DNA of 64,000 nt, taken from the NCBI RefSeq assembly GCF_014066305.1, contig NW_023501040.1, positions 558,001 to 622,000 on the forward strand, written 5' to 3'. The notes beneath the pieces were generated by a model. It was not told the origin of the DNA. It saw nothing but the letters and a program-made list of their open reading frames with translations, and did not search any database. A program made the position numbers and the translations under genes. Position 1 is the stretch's first letter. Each line of letters starts with the position of its first letter. The DNA is from Letharia columbiana. Taxonomy: Eukaryota; Ascomycota; Lecanoromycetes; Lecanorales; Parmeliaceae. Positions 11,062-21,675 of the stretch are shown in pieces.

Positions 11062-14000
11062 TCATGTCTGATTTCGTCGCCTCCGCTTGCTCGCCGTTGA
11101 TCCATGTGGTTGATCGAGCTCTTCAGTAACAAGAGACTCATTGTTTGTTGCTTGGTGCTTCCGCTTGCTGCCCGCCTGCTCGTAGGCTTGGGTTAGCTCG
11201 CTAGCACCAGTAAGTTCGTCATCTGGCAGCCATTGGTTGTACTCTTCGCCCCAACCAGTCCATTTGACTTTGTACCAGACGCCTTTCTTGTACTTGACCT
11301 TATCAATGATTTCTTCGACCTCCCAAAGCTCATCGTCATCGATAAGATCGGGGGCCTGCATGAAGGCTTCCGCTGCGTCACCGCAATCGCGAAGGTGATA
11401 AGGCTCAAGCAACGATACATGAAAGGTATTGTGGATCCTATACGTCGAGGGTAGAAGCAGGCGGTACGCCTGCGCCCCTACCTTGTCTGTGATCCGAAAT
11501 GGTCCCACGAATTTGTGAGACAACTTCTTGCTTGGGCGTTTCTGCTTCAGGTTCTTAGTCGCTAGCATCACCAAATCGCCTACCTTATAGCTTTGAGGCT
11601 GGTGCGTTTTGTTGTAGTACTTGGACTGAGCCGCAACCGCGCTGCGAAGGCGCTCTGCTGTCTCATCCCTCAATGCTTGCAACTTCTTTATCCTGTCATT
11701 TGCAGCGGGTACCTCCCCCTCGGCGGAGTCGTCCTCGATCTCCCAACGGATTTCAGGATGATATCCGTACATTAGGAAGAACGGTGTCGTTCCGATGGAG
11801 GAATGCCAACTGTTCATGTAAGCGAACTCTGCCATTGGCAGTTGTTTCGCCCAAACGTTTTGCTTATCGTTAGCGAACACGCGCAAGAAGTGTTCTAGCA
11901 CCTGATTTTGCCGCTCAGTCTGCCCGTCGGTTTGCGGGTGAAAGGCGGTGCTCAGGCGCCGCTTGATTTTGGAATGGAAGCAAACGGCGGACCAGAAGCT
12001 ACTGGTAAATACAGAGCCTCTGTCACTAACAATACCGTTTGGCATGCCATAGCGGCATACTATTTCGGAATGAAATACTTCCGCCAGCTGAGCGGCATCG
12101 ATTGTGGTAGATACAGGAATGTACCTTACCATTTTTGTGAATCGATCCACTACAACCAGGATAGCATCGTAGACGATGCCCTTGTACTTGCTCGCTGGCA
12201 AGCCGGTGATGAAGTCCATAGAAATTTCCTTCCATGGCTTGGTGGCGACGGGAAGCGAGCTCAACTCGCCATATGGGCGATGCCGCGGAGCTTTGGTCCG
12301 CTGGCAAACGTCACATGTCTTGACATAGTCGGTGACTTGCTTCAGGCTTCCGTCCCAATGGTATTTGCGGGCAAGCAGCTCATGCGTCTTCGCAGCGCCA
12401 AAGTGTCCTGATAACGGATCATCATGGCATTTGCTAATGAGCTCTTCCCTCAAGGCCTCATCCCTAGGGATGTAAAGGCGACTGTTATGTCTTAACAGTC
12501 CCTCGGAGTCTAAGACCCATGCTTGGCTGCGTGCGCGACGCTTGACCGCTGGCTCATTGACATCAGTTCGAAAAGAGCTCACCCAATCATCATGGGCTTG
12601 CAGGTCTCGAATCAATGTTTTCATTGGCCTTTGGGGTGCGTCATAAGCAGTCTCTTGCACGGCCTTAGGCTCCCTCCTAGGAATGACCACCTGGACGCCG
12701 GCAATGCGGAATGCGGGCGCCATCGCCGCTGCAACCTCCTTGCCCCTTTGCGACTGCTCGCCGCTAGTCCAAAGTGCGAGTTTGTTCTGCAGTGTCGGCA
12801 AAAGTTTGGTATTCAACGGCGAAGTTCCCTCGTAGTCAGGGCGCCGCGATGGCGGGTCGGCAGGGTTTAGTTTGCCTGCCCGATGAAAAATCTCAAAGTC
12901 ATAAGCAGCTAACTTCAGCGCCCAACGGGCTTGCCTGGAGTTTAGTTCCTTCTGCTTCATGAAGCCTTTGAGGTTGTTGTGGTCCGTTAGGACCTCAATG
13001 CAAAACGTACTACCTTCTAGGTAGTGACGCCATTGCTTCATAGACGCTACGATGGCGAGTAGCTCTTGGTCATGGGTCTCATAGTTTTGCTCCGCAGGAA
13101 TCATTTTCCTAGACCAGAATGCCACTGGTCGCCAGTGGCCATCCTCATCCGGTTGCGAAAGTATGGCCCCCATACCGAAGTTGGAAGCGTCGGTCTCAAG
13201 ACGTAGCTTCAAATTTGGATCGTAGTGGCGCAGAAACGGCGCGGTTGCGAAAGTGCTTCGGAGCTGCTGGAACGCCAGCTCCGCGTCGTCTGTCCACTCT
13301 AGCGGTCCAGGTTTCTTGCCATCCTTGCTCCCTTTGAGCAAGTCAGTAAGTGGCGCTGCTATGCTGGAATAGCCATAGATAAATCGCCGATAGAAATTGG
13401 CAAAGCCTAAAAAGACTTGCACATCCCGATAACTTTTTGGTTTTGGCCACTCCTTAATGGTAGCGACACGTTCCTGGTCCATTGCGACACCTTCGGTGGA
13501 CACGATGAACCCTAGAAACTCAACCCGTTCGGTGTAGAATTGACACTTCTTCAGGCTGGCGTACAGTTGGAACTGGCGCAGACGCTCAAGCACTTGCTTG
13601 ACGTGCCGCCAATGCTCCGCTGGATCAGCACTGTAAATCAGAATGTCATCCAAATACACCACGCACGTCACATCCACCAGGCCCGCAAGGGCTCTGTTGA
13701 TGTACGCTTGAAAAGTTGCCGGTGCATTGGCGAGCCCAAAAGGCATAACCAAATATTCGAAGTGGCCGTAGCGACTGCGGAACGCTGTTTTCCACTCGTC
13801 GCCTTCTTTGATCCGGATCCGATGATAGGCATCCTTAAGGTCCAGCTTCGTAAAGACTTTGGCCCCGCATAAGCGGTCCAGAGTCTCGGTGATTAGGGGT
13901 AGCGGGTGTCGATTTTTGACAGTCATCGCGTTCAGGCCCCGATAATCAACGCAAAGACGGAGCCCCCCATCCTTTTTGGGAACGAAAAGGATCGGTGCTC

Positions 14001-15855
14001 CGGCTGAGGAAGTCGAGTGGCGGATCCAGCCTTTCTGAAGGGAGTCCTCCAGATAGCGCCGCAGCTCCGCCAACTCCGTTTGAGATAGATTGTATAAGGG
14101 GCCATATGGCGGCTCCTTACCGCTCTCGATCTCAATGGCATGGTCTCCCTGCTTGAGCGCAGGCAAGATCCCTGCTTTTTCGTTGGAAAAAACGTCGTCA
14201 AACTCTAGCAACTCCTGAGGGAGCTCCAGGCTACGCCCGTTTTCCGGTTCGCTTCGCGCCACCGCGGCGCACACGATTGCGAACACATTTGGCTCCTGTT
14301 CGATGGTTCGGGTAAATTTGGCCGGTTCTTCAACCTGCAATTTGCCAGCGTTGACTTTGAACCGCCACTGCTCCGCCGCTGGGTCCAGCAGTACTTGCAA
14401 TTGACTCAGCCCGGGCATACCCAACACGACATCAGGGCCTTTTTGGTCAATGGCATAGAAGAGTGTGCTGCACTTCCTACCCTGACCCCAGCTGTCCACT
14501 AACCAGTAGTCCAGCTGATACGCGCCATAGCAATACATGCTTTGGCCGCTCAGCGCTTCCGGTTGCGGTAAGATGGCGTCGCAAGGTTCCAAGTCCCATT
14601 GGACCACGAACTTTTGCGAAATCAAATTAACATGCGCTCCAGTGTCGAGCAGAGCAACGAGTTGCCTCTGTTCACCCTGAAGCTTTGTCCACCCCTTCGT
14701 AAGGATAGAAGGGATTGCCTCTATTGATCGTCGTTCTTGCCTCGCTTCTGAGGCGGTTGCGAGGCCTGATCTTTTTTGCCGACACTGCGCCGACATGGGC
14801 TGCAGGCGGTTTGTCGAGGTCTGGACACTCAGGTGTCCAATGACCCTGTTTACCACAATGGAAACAACTGTCCTTCTTGTGGTCAGGGTTAAAGGATTCG
14901 GCTTTGCGCTTTGCGCCACCGTCTTGGGTGCGCGCTGCGTGAGCGCCGCCGTTTGGAGCCGATTTAGGCTTCGAAATTCGATCCTCCAGGGGCTTATCCT
15001 TAGCGGACCCCCCGAAGACTTCGAATGGGAACCGCCGCCGGAGCGCACGCGTTCCAAAATCTTTTCCTGCATAATGGCCTGGGCAAGAATTTCTTCCCGT
15101 TGTTTCGGCACACTACCAGTACTCAGGATCTTGTTCTTAAGCTCTGGTCTGAGCTTAGCCAAGAAGAAATTGGCCCGATGCTCCTCAGAAAATGGGGTTA
15201 TATGGGCCTCTAGCTCCTCCAGGTAGGCCTTGAAAACAGATACCTTCTGATCGGAGCGTTGTTTGGCCTCCTCCCACTTTTCGTAGGCGAGGAGACGGCG
15301 GTTCACTGGATCCGCCACTAAATCAAGCAGGAACTGCTTGAAGAATTCGAAAGTCGTACCCCCCAGGCCATGGGTTTGGTAGTATCCATACCATTGGGTA
15401 TTGGGGTCGCCTTCTAAGGATTGCATACAATAGACAATCCTTGATTGGTTGGTGGTGAAATACTCAGGACTCATAAGGAACTTGATTTCGACTTCGCGGA
15501 ACCAGCGCAGGTGCTCTCCCTCACTAACACCCTTATAAGGACGCATCCTTTCAGGGCGAAGTGTTTTCGCCTTGATTGGTGTATCCGCCAGAGGCGCGAT
15601 AGTGACCGGCGTAGGTGGGCCCCCGCTGGCCGTAGACGGTGAGCTGGCGTTGCGAAGCTCGCGATTGCGGGCCTCCAACGCAGCCAATTCTTGTTCTTGT
15701 TCCAGGCGACGATTTTCGGCCCTGGCGACTGCAAGACGTTCTTCCACAGTAAGGTCTTCCACTGGTGAGAAATTCTCGAACTCATCATCGGCGCCATGGC
15801 GGCTCTCGATGTCACCTTCGTTTTCCACCACACGGCCTAGAGGTGAACCCGACAT
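11062..15855 (-). CDS. gag-pol polyprotein with chromodomain (1597 aa frame)
   Basis: Gag lies in about residues 1-280 (coiled coil near 35-70, then a retrotransposon gag domain). The aspartic protease has LLDTGAHVNLIS near 400. The reverse transcriptase has VVYLDDILIYS near 730; RNase H has LETDAS and LTDHNNLKGF. The integrase has an H/C zinc region and D, D, E in SMDFITGLP, SDRGSVF and DGQTERQNQ (about 1210-1315). The chromodomain (about 1505-1550) includes VKWTGWG, which in relatives reads histone marks and steers integration. Pol looks intact. The CCHC zinc knuckle expected at the end of Gag is not in this frame: it reads CFHCGKQGHWTPEC in another minus-strand frame at 14866-14825. That frame is entered near the G-run at 15013-15008 and stops at 14672. 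Confidence 0.92.
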   Translation of the reverse strand: MSGSPLGRVVENEGDIESRHGADDEFENFSPVEDLTVEERLAVARAENRRLEQEQELAALEARNRELRNASSPSTASGGPPTPVTIAPLADTPIKAKTLRPERMRPYKGVSEGEHLRWFREVEIKFLMSPEYFTTNQSRIVYCMQSLEGDPNTQWYGYYQTHGLGGTTFEFFKQFLLDLVADPVNRRLLAYEKWEEAKQRSDQKVSVFKAYLEELEAHITPFSEEHRANFFLAKLRPELKNKILSTGSVPKQREEILAQAIMQEKILERVRSGGGSHSKSSGGPLRISPWRIEFRSLNRLQTAALTQRAPKTVAQSAKPNPLTLTTRRTVVSIVVNRVIGHLSVQTSTNRLQPMSAQCRQKRSGLATASEARQERRSIEAIPSILTKGWTKLQGEQRQLVALLDTGAHVNLISQKFVVQWDLEPCDAILPQPEALSGQSMYCYGAYQLDYWLVDSWGQGRKCSTLFYAIDQKGPDVVLGMPGLSQLQVLLDPAAEQWRFKVNAGKLQVEEPAKFTRTIEQEPNVFAIVCAAVARSEPENGRSLELPQELLEFDDVFSNEKAGILPALKQGDHAIEIESGKEPPYGPLYNLSQTELAELRRYLEDSLQKGWIRHSTSSAGAPILFVPKKDGGLRLCVDYRGLNAMTVKNRHPLPLITETLDRLCGAKVFTKLDLKDAYHRIRIKEGDEWKTAFRSRYGHFEYLVMPFGLANAPATFQAYINRALAGLVDVTCVVYLDDILIYSADPAEHWRHVKQVLERLRQFQLYASLKKCQFYTERVEFLGFIVSTEGVAMDQERVATIKEWPKPKSYRDVQVFLGFANFYRRFIYGYSSIAAPLTDLLKGSKDGKKPGPLEWTDDAELAFQQLRSTFATAPFLRHYDPNLKLRLETDASNFGMGAILSQPDEDGHWRPVAFWSRKMIPAEQNYETHDQELLAIVASMKQWRHYLEGSTFCIEVLTDHNNLKGFMKQKELNSRQARWALKLAAYDFEIFHRAGKLNPADPPSRRPDYEGTSPLNTKLLPTLQNKLALWTSGEQSQRGKEVAAAMAPAFRIAGVQVVIPRREPKAVQETAYDAPQRPMKTLIRDLQAHDDWVSSFRTDVNEPAVKRRARSQAWVLDSEGLLRHNSRLYIPRDEALREELISKCHDDPLSGHFGAAKTHELLARKYHWDGSLKQVTDYVKTCDVCQRTKAPRHRPYGELSSLPVATKPWKEISMDFITGLPASKYKGIVYDAILVVVDRFTKMVRYIPVSTTIDAAQLAEVFHSEIVCRYGMPNGIVSDRGSVFTSSFWSAVCFHSKIKRRLSTAFHPQTDGQTERQNQVLEHFLRVFANDKQNVWAKQLPMAEFAYMNSWHSSIGTTPFFLMYGYHPEIRWEIEDDSAEGEVPAANDRIKKLQALRDETAERLRSAVAAQSKYYNKTHQPQSYKVGDLVMLATKNLKQKRPSKKLSHKFVGPFRITDKVGAQAYRLLLPSTYRIHNTFHVSLLEPYHLRDCGDAAEAFMQAPDLIDDDELWEVEEIIDKVKYKKGVWYKVKWTGWGEEYNQWLPDDELTGASELTQAYEQAGSKRKHQATNNESLVTEELDQPHGSTASKRRRRNQT

Positions 15856-15908
15856 CGTAACGACAATGGGCCTTTTCCTTTGAAAGGTAGAGAGATTAGA
15901 ACTGTGAG

Positions 15909-16058
15909 GGCGTAGTCCACTGGCGGTCAGCTAGCGGACATAGGCTACAAAAGACGTAGTGTCGTTATGGGGTTCAATAGTATATTTGGTAGTAGAACTA
16001 ATCTCTAAGGAACACCAAAACTCCGGGGCATGCGAAGTAGACCTATGTCCGCCAAGCC
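15909..16058 (-). repeat. 5' LTR of the chromovirus (150 bp)
   Basis: Identical to 9064-9213, so the insertion is recent or the copies were homogenised. On the minus strand gag-pol begins 53 bp after this repeat. The leader between them holds ctaatctct (15899-15891, minus strand). This is the reverse complement of agagattag within the LTR (minus strand, 16006-15998), a possible self-priming pair as in Tf1-type elements. No TGG-type tRNA primer site is seen. Confidence 0.8.
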
Positions 16059-18395
16059 TCTCTTTCGCACTCGTATTCTATAATATATATTACGAATATT
16101 AATCTTAATAAAGTACTTCGTATATATGAATCTTTTTAAGATCTCTAAGAGTAGTAATAACGAGTAATTATTCTTAATAATTATCTTATTAAATTCTCGA
16201 CAGTTAATATATAGTTATAGCGAGCTATTTAATTTTTTAATAAATAGTACTAGCGAGCTAATCTAACTAATTAAGAGTTAAATCTACTTTCTCTTAAGTA
16301 TAATATCTAAATAGTTTCTAATCACTACGAGTTCGTTATATAATATATTATAAATCGAATTACTTCTAGATAGCTTTCTAGATTATAGATCGATAGAGTA
16401 TTCGATTTAATTATATATATTAAGACTATTAGATAGCTCTTCTAAAAGACTTCTAATAGATTCTTAAGTTATTTAAATATACTAGAGTTATTTAACTACG
16501 TAATATTATATCGTATAGCTTTATCGTAATTATCTTTACTACTTTTAAATAGAATCTAATATAGAAGTACGATAAACGCTTATCTTAGATTATATATAAC
16601 TACTATATTAACTAATAACGTAAATTACTTCATATTTACTATTACGATATCTACTTACTTTTTATTACTTATAGAAAAATCGCGATAGATTTAAAACTAC
16701 TCGCGTTAATAAATATCTAAATCGATATTATAGATTTAAGGGAAATTAAGAATAAGATTATATTCTTATATATTTATAGTATACGCCTTTAAGATTTACT
16801 TTTACTTTTTTCTTAACTATTCGCGAGACTAAAGATTAGATTATACTTCTTATATAAGAGTATTTAATAACTATCGATAGTATATATTATTATTAACGCG
16901 TATTTAGATTTAGAAATCTACGTCTCTTTAATAAAAGATTATAATATAAAGATTTCCTCGCTATCGATATCTATTAGAATAGTTATCTTACGCTTTTTAT
17001 TTAATATAATAATTTTACCTCTTAATAATAGAGAGCGAGATTATCGCTTAATTAATAATATACTTAATACTATAGCGATAAGTATTAGACTTTACTTTTT
17101 CCCTTACTCGATCTATAATTATATACTTTATTATTCATAACGTAATTTAAATATTTAGATAAATTTTTATAATATCTTAGCTACTTATAATTATAGTATT
17201 ATATCTTAATAAGAGATATCTTTAACTTAATATAAGAGTCGCTATCTTCGAATTTAGTTCGCTTAAACTTTTAACCTTATAACGTTAATAAGAATAAACT
17301 TTTCTTTTAATCTTATTAACTCTTTATATATTATCTTTTAAACTTAGTATACTATTAACTATTACTTCTCTAATTACTTATCTTATTATTAAAGCGAGTC
17401 TTATTTAAAGTAGAAAGCTCTTTCGTTTTTCGTAGTCTTTACTTTATATCTTAATACTATTATAATATTATAATATAGATAATAGATTAAGTAGCCTTCT
17501 TTATAGCTTTTAGAGGAATTTTCTCTACTACTCTATCTTATAGGCCTTTTATATATTCTAGATTAATTATATAGTATTCTTATTATAACTAAAATATAAT
17601 AAGATAGTTATTAAAGCTAACTATCGATTACGTATCTCTTATAATCGCTTTAACTAATTAATATTCTACGTTATAAGACTTAATAGCTAGATTATAAACT
17701 TAGTTTAAATATTATCTCTTATATTTCTTCTAGATAGATTTCTTAATATCGTATAATATCGTATTCTTGATATTTCTTTAGATTTACTTCTTAGTATTCA
17801 TTAAGAGAGCTAAAGCCTAGCGAGTCTTTTCTTTATTCATATAAAAATTAATATAAGATATCGAGGCGATAAAATCGTCGTAGTCTTAAAGAAATATAAC
17901 TATCGAGTTATAGTTATTAAGATATTACGTATTAGATATCTTAATAATACTTATCTTCTTACGACTCGAATTACGATAGTAATTATCGCTATACTTACGG
18001 CGATATTCTTATATATTCTATATTTCAATTAGCTTAAGTTTTTTAATAACTAGCTACTTCTTAATATTAAGCTCTAGAAGTCGATAGCGTTAAACTTAAA
18101 TTAAGTCTATAAAGCGAGAATCTTCGTCTATAGATAAAGAGTTATTAGATATAACGCTTCGATAATTATTATTTCTATTAATAGTATAGTTAGAATTTCT
18201 ATAAATATTAGAATTAATATTATAATCGCTTAATTATATAGTAGACGTATTCTAATAAAAGTTATTTACTAAGTTAAAAATATCGCTAATTAATTATAAT
18301 AGAACGTTTCTACTTTATAAATTAATAGAATTAACTCGCGAGTTACTTACTATAGCTAAACTAAATAACTTTATATAAATAAAGTTATTAGAACT
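16059..18395. other. RIPed interior of the old LTR element, right part
   Basis: AT-rich, CpA/TpG-depleted sequence that resumes immediately after the chromovirus. No long frame or readable domain remains. It continues the host element interrupted by the insertion. Confidence 0.7.
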
Positions 18396-18653
18396 ATAAG
18401 ATAGTAAGATCTCTTTTAATAGAACTACGTAATAGCTATATAATTATAAGATCTAGATACGTAATTAATAGAATAAATAAATTAGTTATTAGATGAATTA
18501 ATAACTAAAAAAAGAAGAAGGGGAAAGGGGATTTGTAAGTATTTAAGACTTTGCTAAGTATATTAGATACTCGCCTTAGCTACGTAGCTTACAGCCTGGC
18601 AAGCGATGTAAGCGAGCCTATCAGTTCGCTCCGAGTACTTCTATTCTTACAAT
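18396..18653. repeat. right LTR copy of the old RIPed LTR element
   Basis: Direct-repeat partner of 6596-6855. The last 110 bp are less mutated than the left copy and keep a G+C-richer end ...ctattcttaca. It abuts, without spacer, the reading frame of the gene to its right, so the element probably inserted into that gene. Confidence 0.65.
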
Positions 18654-19506
18654 TGTACTGAACGCTGTAGCGGCGGAATTCTTTGCAATCATCAGTGAAA
18701 TTCAAGGTCCCTGGCGTCAAAGAATGGAGGATTTGATTAATGGCATGCTCGCTGGGGTTGATCGAATCATTTGTACTCGTTTCAACGCCCTTATGGCCCT
18801 GTTCTATATCGTCCACTTCTTGATCGATGTCTGTTTCAGGTGTATCGACTTCAGTCTTTCCGCTGTCGCAGTACCACCCGGCTGTCTCATCTTTCTATGA
18901 CGCCGCATCGCAGCTGTCGTAAATCTGGTTTATGGGACCCAAATCATGCCGTGTAGGCTCTGTGGTATATGGGTGACGCGCGGTGTAGCTGGTAAGCCTT
19001 GCTGGAGGCTGAGTAGGACCTAAATAAGGGCTGGAAGGTGGGCTAAAAGGACGTAGACTGTCGAAAGAGTTGTTGTCAAAGAAGTCTGCTAGTAAATCTC
19101 GCAATAGAGGGTCTTCGACAGCGTCTTCCTCTCGTTTAGGAGCTTCTTCTTGACGATGTTCAGGATCTAACACGCGTTGAGAGGCTTTAAAATAGGGTGA
19201 TGAAGAACGGGTAGGGGAGGAAGACGCGTCTTGGGAGGTAGCATCGCTGGGTTGAAAGGCATTACCGCTGGCTTGGGAGGAATCTGTAGGGGAGGACGTA
19301 TCCGTTCGGGCTCTTTTTGAGGGTCTTCCAACGCGTTTATGAGCAGTAGTAGGTCGCTTGCGGCCTCGATTGCCAGCAGTAGCGGATTCGCCGAGGGGTG
19401 GCCTGGGGGCGTCAGTAGGGGCTCTAAGAGGCGGGCAAAAGGGGTGTACGTGCCTGAAGCGTTTAGTAACGTTTCCGCGAGGGGTACCGAGGACGATTGT
19501 GTTCAT
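18589..19506 (-). pseudogene. AT-hook-like hypothetical protein, broken by in-frame TAG and LTR insertion
   Basis: ATG at 19506 opens 203 codons. They are Ser/Pro-rich and include a basic AT-hook-like core (RVGRPSKRART, about residues 58-68) that could bind AT-rich DNA. The frame meets TAG at 18897-18895 and then stays open in the same frame for about 100 more codons of normal-looking composition to a stop at 18589. A C-to-T change in CpA (CAG to TAG) would explain the stop, as RIP leaking from the repeat would do. The last 20 or so codons lie inside the LTR. The alternative is a real 203-residue protein. I recognise no family. Confidence 0.5.
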
Positions 19507-20627
19507 ATTGGTGGAATTGGTAGAATTGATAGAGAGGTAGAAGAATAATGGTTACACAAACAGGTGGAAGGATTATCCGGTCCCGGACGGGTTTCGTGTG
19601 ACTATGTTTAAATGCTACTTCGCTCCATCAATAGTAGGCCAAACTTCATAATTTTTACAGCGTTAGAAAGCGCAAAGCGAGCTCTACAATTTGAGGAATT
19701 ATGAAGTAACTGTAAGTATCGCAAGCTGAGTACTTCAAAGTGTAAAACTTCTACACACAAATTTTTGATGAGGGAGCTCGGGAGGGCTAGCGGGCTGACT
19801 CAGCCGGTCTAACTAAAGAGCGTAGTGACCCTGAATTTATGATTGGCTGCACATACAAATTCAAGGTTTTATAGCTCAGCCCTACCTTATTCTTTTATAT
19901 ATACTGATGTCCACTACCTATCGGCCAGCTGATCTTCCTACATCTGAAACGTATTGAACATGTAGGCCTGTGTAGTACCACCTCGCTGTCCTCCTCTTGT
20001 AGCCTATCCAGCCTGCCCACCTCGCCGCCCTCCTCGTGTAATGCCTAGTCGTCGGGTCTGATGGCAACCTCGGCAACCTTTCATGTAATCACTGTAAAGT
20101 ACAACGTAGATCAGGACTGTGCCTGCTCGACCGCCCACATAAATCGCCAGGAGGCTTCTCTACTCTACTTGAAACTTTCATTTTGGTACCCTCGTTTCGC
20201 TGTCTGTATTCAGATTTTCTCAAGCTTGGATACGATGCAAGGGTTTCTTGCCACGATGAGGGATCGAATACTGATATACAAGCGTGAAATTCATAGCTAC
20301 ACTCTGGCATCAAAGAATCTATATGTTGCTTTTGCGAAGCTTTGACTCTGCTCCATCATTAGTCCTTGGTGAGAAAATGTTATATTTACAATGCCTACAG
20401 TGTTTAGCAAAGACGCCAGGCATTTGTGAATCTGTCCCAGGAAGGTGCAATCCATCAGCTATGTCTACTCTACCAAAAGTAGAGTCTCCTCTGCCACAGT
20501 TTCCTTGAAAAGAACAATCGGACGTGGTATTCTTGTATCAAGCATTGATTCGGCTGGAGTGGACGAGGACTATCATACAATCATCCTAAACCATTACAGC
20601 ATTCTCTTCAAGGATTACCGCTTGAGC
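19507..20627. other. intergenic, no supported gene
   Basis: Mixed composition. An 11 bp inverted pair acttcataatt (19643-19653) and aattatgaagt (19697-19707) is 43 bp apart. Small open frames around 20061-20345 lack splice support or recognisable motifs. Confidence 0.5.
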
Positions 20628-21675
20628 GTCAACAGCTTTATCCTTATCGGATTTCCATATCTCAGTTCTACCACTTCTCGGTCAATCTTGGGAGACGGAA
20701 TCTCGACTGTTGAATGGTCCGGAGATCTTCGCCTCGTACCATGCTTGTCAATCGATGGATCCATGCAATTCTACATCGCCAGATGCATGGGAAGACGATG
20801 CATGGGAAGACCTCGAACTTGGGCACCCTGCCTCTTGGCTTACAACGAAGCCGTCCAGTCCATTTTCGCTCTCGCCGCTCATCAAATCTGAATCAATACA
20901 TCACATCGGTCGATTCAGATTCAGCGATAATCAGCTCCAGTATGTGCTGGTCAATTTGGTGCACGCCAGGAAAAACAATACCATCCGTGATGTCGTATTA
21001 GTTTTGAGATACAAATGGCCAAGCCAGTTCAGACTTCTTTTACAATCTGATCTGGAAACGGTGCGCTCACGCTCATACCCCAATAATGAAGCAATGCAGT
21101 AAGTCAAATCAAAATATATGAGGATGGCAGACAATTAACGAGTCCTTGAAAGGCAGTGGTATGCCTCCCGACTCCCAGAAGTGACACAGCTTGTCAACAC
21201 TTTCAAGATCGAGTTGCGCGAAGCTGAAGCTTGTGGCATACGGGCTCTAGCCAAGAGTATTGAGCTGCAGGTTGTCCTGATCATCCTTGCCAACAAGCTC
21301 TTTTCGGACCTGTCTTCTGCAGACATTGCTTTGGGGCTTACCAACCGTTATTCCCATTTAGTCCGTGGTTACCGATATGTGTGGATGTTCCCTTTTACAG
21401 AAATGCACGTGGAACTCGTCTGGAACCGCTCGCAAGTAGCCCAAACTGAGCCCTTCAAGGTGCTCGCCGAAAAGAACGGACAACAAATGAGCGTGAGGAG
21501 GTTCCTGATGGCGTTTATGAGAGACGTAGTAGCTGGACGTGCAGACAAGACATTGGTGCTCGACCCTCGATCCTGCGGCAATGAGAGAAGCGCAGCTAAC
21601 CTCGTGGAAGACGTTATTGGTCTATTTATGAGCTGTGTCGACAGTAAAGACATCCTCGGAGCACTGATGACTTAG
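20628..21675 (+). CDS. hypothetical protein, 5' end unclear
   Basis: One frame is open from about 20628 to 21098 and joins a second frame (21153-21675) through an intron with donor GTAAGT at 21099 and acceptor AG ending 21152, keeping phase. The C-terminal part of about 170 residues is a well-mixed helix-forming sequence (for example ELREAEACGIRALAKSIELQ) and ends with a stop at 21675. I found no convincing start codon; an upstream exon is likely. No domain is recognised. It may be a fungus-specific protein. Confidence 0.45.

Larger units (their letters stand above)
9064..16058 (-). mobile_element. Ty3/gypsy chromovirus, young insertion in RIPed DNA
   Basis: A 7.0 kb element bounded by identical 150 bp direct repeats, with coding strand minus: gag-pol at 15855-11062 and a 1.85 kb 3' region carrying an antisense gene. 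Base composition is balanced and CpA/TpG are normal, unlike both flanks, so it has escaped RIP. The order protease, reverse transcriptase, RNase H, integrase, chromodomain defines the chromovirus branch of Metaviridae-like elements. No target-site duplication is visible: the flanks are ataaagggt on the left and tctctttcg on the right. That may reflect a rearranged or misassembled left edge. Confidence 0.9.

Noticed and set aside
11193..13872. Plus-strand open frames within gag-pol
   Set aside because: Shadows of the pol frame; unlike the 10210-10811 gene they have no splice signals or coherent features.
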